Shown in pieces: positions 1 through 6,901 of a stretch of 10,557 nucleotides of DNA. The stretch covers positions 1 to 10,557 of the forward strand of contig JAASSQ010000097.1 in the NCBI GenBank assembly GCA_021767845.1, read 5' to 3'. Below the pieces are notes generated by a model that had not been told where the DNA came from, made no database searches, and saw only the letters and a list, made by a program, of their open reading frames with translations. The position numbers and the translations under genes are program-made. The stretch's first letter is position 1, and the number at the start of each line of letters is the position of its first letter. Source of the DNA: Roseovarius sp. (GTDB lineage: Bacteria > Pseudomonadota > Alphaproteobacteria > Rhodobacterales > Rhodobacteraceae).

Positions 1-161
1 AGGCACAGGATATGCTGCGGGTCCACATCCTCGAGCAACAGCCGCGCCACACGGTCGGTCAGAACGCGGGTCTTGCCCGACCCGGCATTGGCCGACAGCC
101 ATGTGGAACGGTCGGGGCGGGCCGCGTCGATCTGGCGTTGGGTGGCGTCGTCGCGGGCCAT
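1..161 (-). CDS. addA: AddA helicase-nuclease, N-terminal fragment (runs off the left edge)
   Basis: N-terminus of the AddA subunit of the AddAB helicase-nuclease, which resects double-strand breaks for RecA-dependent recombination. Only the first 53 codons are here. Translation from the ATG at 161 gives a glutamine at residue 10 in a Q-motif-like context (QRQIDAARP) and a Walker A P-loop at residues 24-31 (ANAGSGKT), as at the start of UvrD-like superfamily 1 helicases. The rest of the motor and the C-terminal RecB-type nuclease lie outside the window. The ATG shares one base with the addB stop (TGATG), so translation is probably coupled and the subunits made together. Identity rests on the P-loop plus the position directly after addB. 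An isolated UvrD-like helicase is the only alternative and is unlikely in this context. Confidence 0.93.
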   Translation of the reverse strand, partial: MARDDATQRQIDAARPDRSTWLSANAGSGKTRVLTDRVARLLLEDVDPQHILC

Positions 162-3100
162 CAGCCGACCCTTTTCCTGTCGGGGGTGTCGGTGATGTCC
201 CATTCCCCGAAGCGGGCGAGCTGGTCGTAATCGCCCCGGTCGGTCTTCTTGTGCATGGCGCGGCGCGCGACATAGCCGCGGTCGGGATCAAGATAAGCCT
301 GCATCAATTCGGTGAACTCCTGCCAGACCTTCGGCACGGGTTCTTCGCCCAGAGGGGCATCCACGGTCTTGCCGCTGCCACCCAGCCCAATGAACACCGC
401 GCGCGCCACGGAGCCGGGGGCCAGATCGCCGAACCCGGCCTGTTCGGCGATGACCGCTTCCAGCAGAAGCTGCCGGTCGAAATGCTTCTGTTCCTTGTCC
501 GTGGGCGGTTTGCCGGTCTTGTAGTCATAGATGTAAAGCTGCCCGGCCTCGTCCAGGTCCACGCGGTCGGCCTTGGCCATCAGGGTGACGCCGAGATCGG
601 GTATCTGGACCTTGCCTTTCCGTTCCAGCGCGGCGGGGCGGGCGATGCGGCGGCGTTCGAGCTCGCCCTCGACGAACCAGTCGGCCACGCGATCAAGACG
701 TGCGCGCCAGATCGCTTGTGCTTCGGCCCAGGGGACGTTTTCGGCAAGAACAGTCTCGGTCAGGGCCATCAGGCGGTCGCGGGTGCAAAGCGTTTCGTCC
801 TGCTGCGTTTCCTCGATGAAGCGATGCAGGATGTCGTGCAGCACGATCCCCCGCAGCAGCGCATCGGGCAGTTTCATCAACGGGTCGAGCGGCCGCAGCC
901 GCAGCACGTGGCGCGCATAGACGGCGTAGGGATCGCGGATCAGGCGCTTGATCTCGGTGACCGAGAAATCGCGGGGCCGCGCGGCCAGCGGCGGGCAGGG
1001 CGCGGGGCGTGACTCGGGGGCCTGATCGACGGGGGTTTCCAGCGCCTCGGCCAGTGCGCGCCAATGCGAGGCCCGGTCGCGCATCGCCTGAAGCGCGGCG
1101 GCGCCCCCCTGATCGGGCAGGCCGGCCAGAAGATTGGTGATCCGGTTCAGCCAGCGCGAGGGCACCGTCGCCGCATCATCGGAGCGGATCGAGCGGGTCA
1201 GCCAGACCTCGGGCGCGCAGGCGGCTTGTTGAAAGTCGTGGGCCGACAGGCCGATGCGCCGTTCGGGCAGCAGCAGCCCGGCCTGATGCCGCAGGCTGCG
1301 GTTGAGCCACGGGTCGGGCTTGGGCGCTTCGGGCCAGCCGCCTTCGTTCAGCCCGGCCAGGATCAGCAGGTCGGCGCCCTGCACGCGGGCCTCCAGCGTG
1401 CCCCAGATCAGGATGCGGGGATGCGGCGTGTCGGGGTTGCGCACCTCGCCGCCAGAGGACAGGATCGCGTTGAAGAGGCTGGTGTAATCGGCAGCCGACA
1501 TGCGCCCGCCATGCCCGGCGTTGTCTGTCAGTTGGGTCACGGCCTTCAGCGCCGCGCGCCCGGCCTCCTTGTCCCAGAGCAGGTGGGTATCCAGCCCATC
1601 CGGGCCTTGCGCGATGCGCTGGGCCAGGTCCAGGTGGCGGGCCACCAGATCGGACAGGAGATGCTCGCCCGAGGCCTCTTTTCCGCAGAAACAGTCACTG
1701 ATCCAGCGCACCCAAGGTTGGGCGGCCTCGTCCGTCTGCTTGTCGGCCCAGGCCTTGAGCGAGGCGGGATCGGGGAAGGGCGGGCCGTGGCGGCGCAGGT
1801 GCAGTTCCAGCTCGCGCGTGAGGCGCAGATGCGGCCCCCTGTCGTTGCCCGAATGGGTCAGCGGATGCTTGAGCAGCGTCAACAGCATCTCGGCCGACAG
1901 TTTGGTGCGCAGAAGCTCGGCCACGTGGCGCAGGAAGCGCCCCGGCGCGGAGTGATGCAGCGGCAGTCCGGCGCTGTCGTCGGGCAGGATGCCCCAGCGG
2001 TCCAGCGCGGCGGTGACTTGCCGGGTCAGGGTGCGGTCAGGCGTGATGAGCGCGGCGGTCTGTCCGTCCTCGGCGGCCTGGCGCAGGCGCATGGCAATTG
2101 TCAGCGCCTCGGCCCTGAGCGACGGCGCTTCGAGCAGGGTCATGTTTTCCGTGGCCTGGGCCAGATCGGTCAGCGCGGGGCCATCGCGCAGCCATTGGTC
2201 GGTGACCGGAGCGGGCCGCAGCGCCAGCGAGATCAGCCGGTTGCGCGGCGGGCAGGCGGGGGCGTGATCGCTCCAGCGGGGCAGGTCGGCGGGGGACACG
2301 CCCAGTTTCTCCAGCAGATCGGCAAAGCGGTATTGCGGGTGATCCTCGGACAGCATCGCGTTGTCGAGGTTGGCCCAGACATCGGCGGGCATGTCGAAAT
2401 CGACGCCGGGCAGGATGACCGCGCCCTGTGGCAGCCGCGCCACCGCCTGCATCAGAAGCTGCGTGGCCCCGCGCGACCCGGTGGACCCGGCGATGATGAC
2501 GGGATGATCGGGGGGTGTGTCGGCCCATTGCCGCGTCAGGTGTTCGATGACCAGCCGTTGCCGGGTTTCCACGTCGGGTTCGCTGGTGCCGGTGTCGAAA
2601 TAGGGTCTGACAATGCCCAGGAAGGCCATGACCCGTTGCCAGTGCCCGGATTGATCGGTCACGTCGAGCCCTTCGATCACCTCTGGCGTCACGCCTTCGC
2701 CGTGCATTTCGTCCATCAGGGCGGCAAGGCTGTCGGACAAAGCATAGAGCGAGGCGCGCGGGGCGATGTCGGGCTGCCGGTCGAGCAGGGTGGAGACGAG
2801 CTGCGTCAGCTCCAAGCGGCGGCGCAGCGGCGGGATGGGATCGGGGATATGCGCCAGATCCCAACGCTCGCCCAGATCGGTCAGCAGGTCGATCCGGGGC
2901 AGAAGGCGCGGCGGACCGGCATCGAACAGCGCCCGGACGCGGCGGGCCATGCGTCGGGTGTTGACGATGACCTGCACGCGGGCCAGCGACTCGGGCGGGT
3001 GGCCCGCGTGCCGGGCGACCAGCCCATCGACCAGCGCGCGGGGGAAATCCACGCCGAGCGGCACGCCGAACACGCGCGGGGTATCGCCGGGGTCAAACAC
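161..3100 (-). CDS. addB: AddB, nuclease and inactive-helicase subunit of AddAB
   Basis: Second subunit of the AddAB double-strand-break resection enzyme. From the GTG at 3100 the protein is 979 residues, about the length usual for alphaproteobacterial AddB. The segment IIAGSTGSRGAT (about 202-213), followed by a VILPGVDFDMP stretch, is typical of this branch. The C-terminus carries a RecB-family nuclease: RGIVLH with H755, ADRVD with D845, DYKTG with D859 and K861, then QLLLEA. The N-terminus has no P-loop, and no cysteine follows the nuclease motif, so the iron-sulfur staple of Bacillus AddB is absent; both are normal for alphaproteobacterial AddB as I know the family. The GTG start is chosen because homology begins at FDPGDTPRVFGVPLG. 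The open frame extends upstream to 3397 but would run through murU, and the GTG gives a compact 8-base overlap with murU. addA follows with a one-base overlap. Confidence 0.93.
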   Translation of the reverse strand: MFDPGDTPRVFGVPLGVDFPRALVDGLVARHAGHPPESLARVQVIVNTRRMARRVRALFDAGPPRLLPRIDLLTDLGERWDLAHIPDPIPPLRRRLELTQLVSTLLDRQPDIAPRASLYALSDSLAALMDEMHGEGVTPEVIEGLDVTDQSGHWQRVMAFLGIVRPYFDTGTSEPDVETRQRLVIEHLTRQWADTPPDHPVIIAGSTGSRGATQLLMQAVARLPQGAVILPGVDFDMPADVWANLDNAMLSEDHPQYRFADLLEKLGVSPADLPRWSDHAPACPPRNRLISLALRPAPVTDQWLRDGPALTDLAQATENMTLLEAPSLRAEALTIAMRLRQAAEDGQTAALITPDRTLTRQVTAALDRWGILPDDSAGLPLHHSAPGRFLRHVAELLRTKLSAEMLLTLLKHPLTHSGNDRGPHLRLTRELELHLRRHGPPFPDPASLKAWADKQTDEAAQPWVRWISDCFCGKEASGEHLLSDLVARHLDLAQRIAQGPDGLDTHLLWDKEAGRAALKAVTQLTDNAGHGGRMSAADYTSLFNAILSSGGEVRNPDTPHPRILIWGTLEARVQGADLLILAGLNEGGWPEAPKPDPWLNRSLRHQAGLLLPERRIGLSAHDFQQAACAPEVWLTRSIRSDDAATVPSRWLNRITNLLAGLPDQGGAAALQAMRDRASHWRALAEALETPVDQAPESRPAPCPPLAARPRDFSVTEIKRLIRDPYAVYARHVLRLRPLDPLMKLPDALLRGIVLHDILHRFIEETQQDETLCTRDRLMALTETVLAENVPWAEAQAIWRARLDRVADWFVEGELERRRIARPAALERKGKVQIPDLGVTLMAKADRVDLDEAGQLYIYDYKTGKPPTDKEQKHFDRQLLLEAVIAEQAGFGDLAPGSVARAVFIGLGGSGKTVDAPLGEEPVPKVWQEFTELMQAYLDPDRGYVARRAMHKKTDRGDYDQLARFGEWDITDTPDRKRVG

Positions 3101-3785
3101 GGGTGTATCCAAGCATCTCTTCGGCCAGCGCGATACCCCCCGGATGGCCCACGTCGCACCATGTGCCGGAATAGGGGGTTGCGAAGAGCCGGTTTTCGGC
3201 CAGCATCCTGTCCCACAGCAGGTTGAGCGAGAACGCGGTCTCGGGAATGTCGTGCAGCCGGTCGGTCTTGAGGATTTGCAGCCCGGAATAGACCAGCCCC
3301 GGCCCGCGGCTGGCCCTTCCGGTGGCGTCGATGCGGAAATCGCCGGGGCCGGAATGGCCGATGGCGTTCCCGGGCGGCAGGCAGAGCAGCAGCGCATCCA
3401 TGCGCCCAGGATCCCACTGGCGGGCCAGTTCGTCCAGCGGGTTCGGCCCCTGCCAGACCGCGTCGGTGTTCATGGTGAACACCGGCCCGTCGCCCAGATG
3501 CGGCAGCGCCGCGCGCAATCCGCCGCCGGTGTCGAGGATCTCGGGCGTTTCATGGGACAGGATCACGCCGGTGCCTTGCAGGTGGTCGATCAGCGCGTCG
3601 GGTTTGTAATGCAGGTTGGCCACGATGCGGTCCGCCCCGTGAGCGCGCACGAGGGCGAGCGCGTGGTCGATCAGGGGGCGGCCCGCGACCGGGATCATCG
3701 GCTTGGGCCGATCGGCGGTCAGATGGCCCATGCGCGTGCCGAACCCGGCCGCGAATAGCATCACCGGGCGGGGCTGGTCGCGCAT
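3093..3785 (-). CDS. murU: MurU-type MurNAc-1-phosphate uridylyltransferase (sugar nucleotidyltransferase)
   Basis: A 230-residue nucleotidyltransferase of the GT-A fold. With AmgK, encoded just upstream, it should convert MurNAc-1-phosphate plus UTP to UDP-MurNAc, recycling cell-wall sugar without the de novo MurA/MurB steps. This pathway is known from Pseudomonas and other Gram-negatives; the assignment here is from sequence and neighbourhood. Visible motifs: AAGFGTRM (12-19) with the RPKPM lysine K29 (nucleotide binding), DTGGG (85-89), the metal-binding NTD (106-108) and a late WCDVGHP (209-215). The ATG at 3785 overlaps amgK by 25 bases and is preceded by AAGGTGA. A second ATG at 3761 overlaps the amgK stop as TGATG, but it would cut away the residues before the first beta strand, so I prefer 3785. 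Cytoplasmic enzyme. A mannose-1-phosphate guanylyltransferase-like role is the main alternative from sequence alone. Confidence 0.86.
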   Translation of the reverse strand: MRDQPRPVMLFAAGFGTRMGHLTADRPKPMIPVAGRPLIDHALALVRAHGADRIVANLHYKPDALIDHLQGTGVILSHETPEILDTGGGLRAALPHLGDGPVFTMNTDAVWQGPNPLDELARQWDPGRMDALLLCLPPGNAIGHSGPGDFRIDATGRASRGPGLVYSGLQILKTDRLHDIPETAFSLNLLWDRMLAENRLFATPYSGTWCDVGHPGGIALAEEMLGYTRV

Positions 3786-4786
3786 TGGTCTTTCACCTTG
3801 GCAAGGGTTTCGGGCGTGGGGTGCGGCAGGTGGGTGCGGACGAGGGCGGCCACGTCGGCCAGGGCCGGGTGGTTGAGGTCGCGCATCAGGTGGTCCCAGA
3901 CCCGCGGGATGAGGTCAACGTAACGGGGTTTGCCGTCGCGGATGCACAGCCGGGCGAAGACTCCGACGATCCGCAGGTTCCGCTGTGCGCCCAGCACGTT
4001 GTAGGCGGTGCGGAAGGCGGCTGCATCCTGCCCCGTCGCGGTGATGTACCGGTCGAGCATGGCGGTTTCGACCGATTGCGGCACGTCGCGGCGGGCGTCC
4101 TGCAGCAGCGACACGAGGTCATAGGCCCGGTGGCCCAGCATCGCGTCCTGGAAATCCAGAAGCCCCACCCGCGCCGTGCCTTGCCGGTCGGGCAGCCACA
4201 GAAGGTTCTGGGCGTGATAGTCGCGCTGGATCAGCACGTCGGCCGGGGCCGCGTGGGTCGTCAGCGCGGCGCGCATCGCGTTGTTAAACGCGGTGCGCAC
4301 GGTGGCGTCGGGTTCGGTCAGGGCGGCGCGATACCAGTCAAAGGCCAGCGCGGCCAGATCGGCCATCATGTCGGGGCCGTAGGTGTCGAGCCCGGCTGGC
4401 GAGTCGGCCCGGTGGAGGGCGGCCAGAAGATCGGTTGCGGCGGCATAGAGACTGTTTTCCGCACTCGGATCGCGTGGGATGACGTTGGCAAAAAGATCGT
4501 CGCCCAGGTCTTCGAGAAGCAGCAGGCCGTGGGCTTCGTCCTGCGCCAGGATGCGCGGTGCGCTGAAGCCCTGCGCGATCAGGTGGGTCGCGATGCGCAC
4601 GAAAGGGCGGACATCCTCGCCCCGGTCGGGGGGCGCATCCATCAGCACGGCGGTGGCCCCCGTGGCCGGGTCGATCAGCCGCAGGTAGCGGCGGTTCGAG
4701 GCGTCGCCCGCCAGCGGCGCGGTGCGGGCGCCGGCCCAGTCGGTGCTGTCGATGAAGTGGCGGATCAGCGCGTCACGGCCGGTCAT
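3761..4786 (-). CDS. amgK: AmgK-type N-acetylmuramate/N-acetylglucosamine anomeric kinase
   Basis: Cytoplasmic phosphotransferase of the aminoglycoside phosphotransferase fold, 341 residues. Its likely reaction is ATP plus MurNAc (or GlcNAc) to the 1-phosphate, feeding MurU, which is encoded next. Motifs: GDASNRRYLR (28-37) in the nucleotide-binding lobe, LLLLEDLGD (88-96) in the hinge, the catalytic loop QRDYHAQN (187-194; D189, N194) and metal-binding LLDFQDAMLG (209-218; D211). The first catalytic-loop position is glutamine rather than the histidine of the classical HxDxxxxN Brenner motif. The ATG at 4786 is taken because AAAGG lies 8 bases upstream; an in-frame TTG directly before it is a poor alternative. 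It overlaps tsaE by 14 bases and murU by 25, so it belongs to one coupled operon. Choline/aminoglycoside kinase annotations would reflect the fold; the amgK-murU pairing decides the name. Confidence 0.86.
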   Translation of the reverse strand: MTGRDALIRHFIDSTDWAGARTAPLAGDASNRRYLRLIDPATGATAVLMDAPPDRGEDVRPFVRIATHLIAQGFSAPRILAQDEAHGLLLLEDLGDDLFANVIPRDPSAENSLYAAATDLLAALHRADSPAGLDTYGPDMMADLAALAFDWYRAALTEPDATVRTAFNNAMRAALTTHAAPADVLIQRDYHAQNLLWLPDRQGTARVGLLDFQDAMLGHRAYDLVSLLQDARRDVPQSVETAMLDRYITATGQDAAAFRTAYNVLGAQRNLRIVGVFARLCIRDGKPRYVDLIPRVWDHLMRDLNHPALADVAALVRTHLPHPTPETLAKVKDQCATSPAR

Positions 4787-5255
4787 CAAGGAGACCTTTC
4801 AGCTTTTCATCCCAGCGCGGCGCGCTCCAGTCCAGGTGCATGAGGCGGGTGTGGTCGCGCGACGGCGCCTCGAGCCGGATGCGCAGCGCCGAGGGCGGTG
4901 CGGCGTCGCCCAGCCGGTCGGGCCATTCCACGAGGCAGATCGCGTCGGAGAAGGCGTCGATCAGGCCCAGCTCCTCGATCTCGGAGATGTCGCCCAGCCG
5001 GTAGAGATCGGAATGCCAGATCTCCCCGCGCCGGCCCGGATAGCTTTGGACCAGGGTGTAGGTGGGCGAGGGCACATCCTCGGGCGTGTCGAGCGAGGCC
5101 AGGATCAGGCAGCGCGCGAAATGCGATTTGCCCGCGCCGATCTGGCCCGAGAGCAGCACGGTGTCGCCGGGATCGAGGCGTGGGGCCAAGGCCTGCGCAA
5201 AGGCGCAAGTGCGGTCGGGATCGGCGAGGTGGAGGGTGGCCGTGCGGTCTGACAT
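4773..5255 (-). CDS. tsaE: TsaE, ATPase of the tRNA t6A37 threonylcarbamoylation complex
   Basis: Small P-loop ATPase (160 residues) needed, with TsaB, TsaD and TsaC, to make N6-threonylcarbamoyladenosine at position 37 of ANN-decoding tRNAs. Visible motifs: Walker A GQIGAGKS (37-44; serine where most TsaE proteins have threonine), SPTYTLVQSY (63-72), the HSDLYRL block (81-87) and LVEWPDRL (108-115). These, with the length, are the standard TsaE signature. The ATG at 5255 has no strong Shine-Dalgarno. It lies 40 bases after the DivL-like stop, and the 3' end overlaps amgK by 14 bases. Adjacency to a PAS/DivL gene on one side and amgK-murU-addB-addA on the other is, from memory, a conserved alphaproteobacterial arrangement (Caulobacter divL neighbourhood). 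Confidence 0.95.
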   Translation of the reverse strand: MSDRTATLHLADPDRTCAFAQALAPRLDPGDTVLLSGQIGAGKSHFARCLILASLDTPEDVPSPTYTLVQSYPGRRGEIWHSDLYRLGDISEIEELGLIDAFSDAICLVEWPDRLGDAAPPSALRIRLEAPSRDHTRLMHLDWSAPRWDEKLKGLLDDRP

Positions 5256-5295
5256 GGTGCGACACTACACGCCCGGCCATGGCCTGCAAGCGGCA

Positions 5296-6828
5296 TCAGA
5301 CCGCGGCCTTGCGGATCTGCGGAGGCGCGGCCTGGGCGGGTTGAAGGGTGGCCAGCGTGAGCATTGTCGCCCCGCCGGGCAGCGGCACGACGCGGCAGCG
5401 CAGCGCGCCGCCCTCGGGGCGGTCGATCACGGCCTCGAGCGGTGTTCTGAGATCGTGACAGCCGATGCGCTTGCGCGCCTCGGACCAGAATTTCCCGTCC
5501 GGCAGCCGCGCCTCGCAGGTGTCGAGCAGGTCGGCCGCGGGCACTTCGACCGGGCTGGTATCCGGGGCGAGGTCGAACAGTTGGGCGAAACGCGCGTTTC
5601 GCGTCAGCAGCATGTTGTTCGGCGCAAGTACGGCGACCCCCTCGGACAAGTGGTCGAGCACGGATTGCCGCAGGTCGAGCTGCGCGCGGAACCGGCGCGT
5701 CAGCGAGATCTCGTCGGAAATATCCTCGAAAAGGAAGGCGATGGCGCCGTCGGGATGCGGACGTCCCGTGACCCGGTAGGTCAGGCCCGAGGGCAAGGCC
5801 CACGTATCCTCGAAATGGCCATCGGAGGCGGAGGCGACCATATCCCCGAGTTGTTTGCGCCAGATCGCATAATCCTTGGGCTCGGGCATCACCCGCCGGT
5901 CGCGCAGCGTGTCGAAAACATCGACCAGCGTGGGCCGCGCGCTGAGGAATTCCGCTCTTAGCCCCGTGAGATCCATCAGCGCCGGGTTGAACAGGGCGAG
6001 GCGCTTTTCGCAGTCGAACACGGCGAGGCCCGTGGTGAGGTTCGCGAAGGTCTTGGTGAGCGTCTGGACGAATTCGCGGCGCACGGTTTCGGCGCGGATC
6101 ACCTTGCTGACATCGTTGGCGTAGTGCAGCAGGTCGCCGCCGAGGCGCATGGTGCTGATGTCATACCATTGATCCTGCGTACCATCCCGGCCGGGCAGCG
6201 AGACGCGATCGGTGACCGGCGCCTGCCCCGGCGCGAGCGGGGCCGGATCGGGCAAGAGCCGTGCGCGCGCCGCGGCGGGCAGATCGCCGAACACCTTGTT
6301 TTCCCAAACGATCGTCCCGTCCGCCTTCGACAGGCACAGGCCGAACGGGGCATGGCGCAAAGCGGTATTGAGGTTGCGCATCTGGGCCGCGCGGCGCAGC
6401 CGGTCATGCCGTTCGCCGGCCGCCGGGGCAGCGGGATCTTCCAGCACGACGCGGCAAGTGGCACCCTGCCGGTGCAGCGTCAGCGTGGCCGGATCATCGG
6501 CCGGCGCGGCGGCCAGCCGCACCTGTGCGGCCTCGGCAACGCCATCGACCGTGCGCGGCAGGCCGGGAAACCGGAAGGCCAGCCAGTCGTGCAGCCCGGC
6601 CCAGTCCGAAAGATCGGGTGGCAGCAGGTCGGCTGCCTGATCGTGATCCAAGAGCTGCCCGTCGCGCAGAAGGAAATGCGCGAACCCCGACCCCGTGGCA
6701 GTCATGTCCTGCGTCTTGGGGGGACGGGGGCGCGTCGCCCCGGTGAGGCCGAGGATCCAGAGCACGCCAAGCGCGATCAGCCCCGAGAGCAGCGGCAACA
6801 GAAGCCAGGCAGAGGTGGGAAGCGTCAC
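5296..6828 (-). CDS. divL: DivL-like membrane-anchored PAS-domain protein without a kinase domain
   Basis: A 510-residue protein with one N-terminal membrane segment (about 6-29) and at least three PAS-like units: about 150-240 (core APFGLCLSKADGTIVWENK), 260-372 (TTGLAVFDCEKRLALFNPAL) and 385-495 (LSEGVAVLAPNNMLLTRNA), joined by predicted helical linkers. It ends right after the last PAS strand, with no dimerisation helix, N-box or G-boxes, so it cannot be a histidine kinase as it stands. The gene sits between regB and tsaE-amgK-murU-addB-addA, the slot that divL occupies in Caulobacter as I recall. A PAS-only DivL controlling CtrA and gene-transfer-agent production has been described in Rhodobacter capsulatus. 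I infer the same role: an allosteric input into the CckA-ChpT-CtrA relay. The GTG start at 6828 has AAAGG 8 bases upstream and includes the membrane segment; no ATG, GTG or TTG occurs in frame between it and the regB stop. A perfect CtrA-type box lies 53-69 bases upstream. The name is less certain than the architecture. Confidence 0.72.
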   Translation of the reverse strand: MTLPTSAWLLLPLLSGLIALGVLWILGLTGATRPRPPKTQDMTATGSGFAHFLLRDGQLLDHDQAADLLPPDLSDWAGLHDWLAFRFPGLPRTVDGVAEAAQVRLAAAPADDPATLTLHRQGATCRVVLEDPAAPAAGERHDRLRRAAQMRNLNTALRHAPFGLCLSKADGTIVWENKVFGDLPAAARARLLPDPAPLAPGQAPVTDRVSLPGRDGTQDQWYDISTMRLGGDLLHYANDVSKVIRAETVRREFVQTLTKTFANLTTGLAVFDCEKRLALFNPALMDLTGLRAEFLSARPTLVDVFDTLRDRRVMPEPKDYAIWRKQLGDMVASASDGHFEDTWALPSGLTYRVTGRPHPDGAIAFLFEDISDEISLTRRFRAQLDLRQSVLDHLSEGVAVLAPNNMLLTRNARFAQLFDLAPDTSPVEVPAADLLDTCEARLPDGKFWSEARKRIGCHDLRTPLEAVIDRPEGGALRCRVVPLPGGATMLTLATLQPAQAAPPQIRKAAV

Positions 6829-6880
6829 GAACGGGGCCTTTCCGGTTGCCGCAAATCTTTGTGCAGCCTCCTCGAAAGGG

Positions 6881-6897
6881 GTTAATCCCGCGTTAAC
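6881..6897. promoter_or_regulatory. Candidate CtrA binding site upstream of the DivL-like gene
   Basis: The sequence reads GTTAA, seven bases, TTAAC: a perfect inverted repeat and an exact match to the CtrA consensus TTAA-N7-TTAA on both strands. It sits in the 73-base gap between the regB stop (6902) and the DivL-like start (6828), ending 53 bases upstream of that start. CtrA boxes at activated promoters usually overlap the -35 region. Downstream on the minus strand I see only a weak -10 candidate (AAAGAT, 6860-6855). The match and position are observed; binding is inferred. Confidence 0.6.
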
Positions 6898-6901
6898 GCC
6901 G

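Noticed and set aside
365..388. GLGGSGKT in AddB (residues 905-912) fits the Walker A pattern.
   Set aside because: It lies after the RecB nuclease motif in a beta-strand region, far from any helicase fold and without Walker B. The true P-loop is in AddA.
1064..3226. Very long open frame (720 codons) antisense to addB.
   Set aside because: It is a by-product of GC-rich third positions in addB. Its translation is Gly/Arg/Gln/His-rich with no recognisable domain, while addB has intact nuclease motifs.
3101..3397. Extension of addB upstream of the GTG at 3100.
   Set aside because: The added residues are a frame-shifted shadow of murU and are not AddB-like.
3785..4843. Long plus-strand open frame antisense to amgK.
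   Set aside because: Low-complexity translation of shadow type; amgK on the other strand is clearly coding.
5275..5284. GGCCATGGCC palindrome between the DivL-like gene and tsaE.
   Set aside because: Short, GC-rich self-complementary words are common in this DNA, and no promoter elements are nearby.
5437..5457. HDLRTPL in the DivL-like protein (residues 458-464) looks like a histidine-kinase H-box.
   Set aside because: It lies inside the last PAS unit, before its final strands (RCRVVPLPGGATMLTL), and no helical hairpin or ATPase domain follows. It is probably a chance resemblance.
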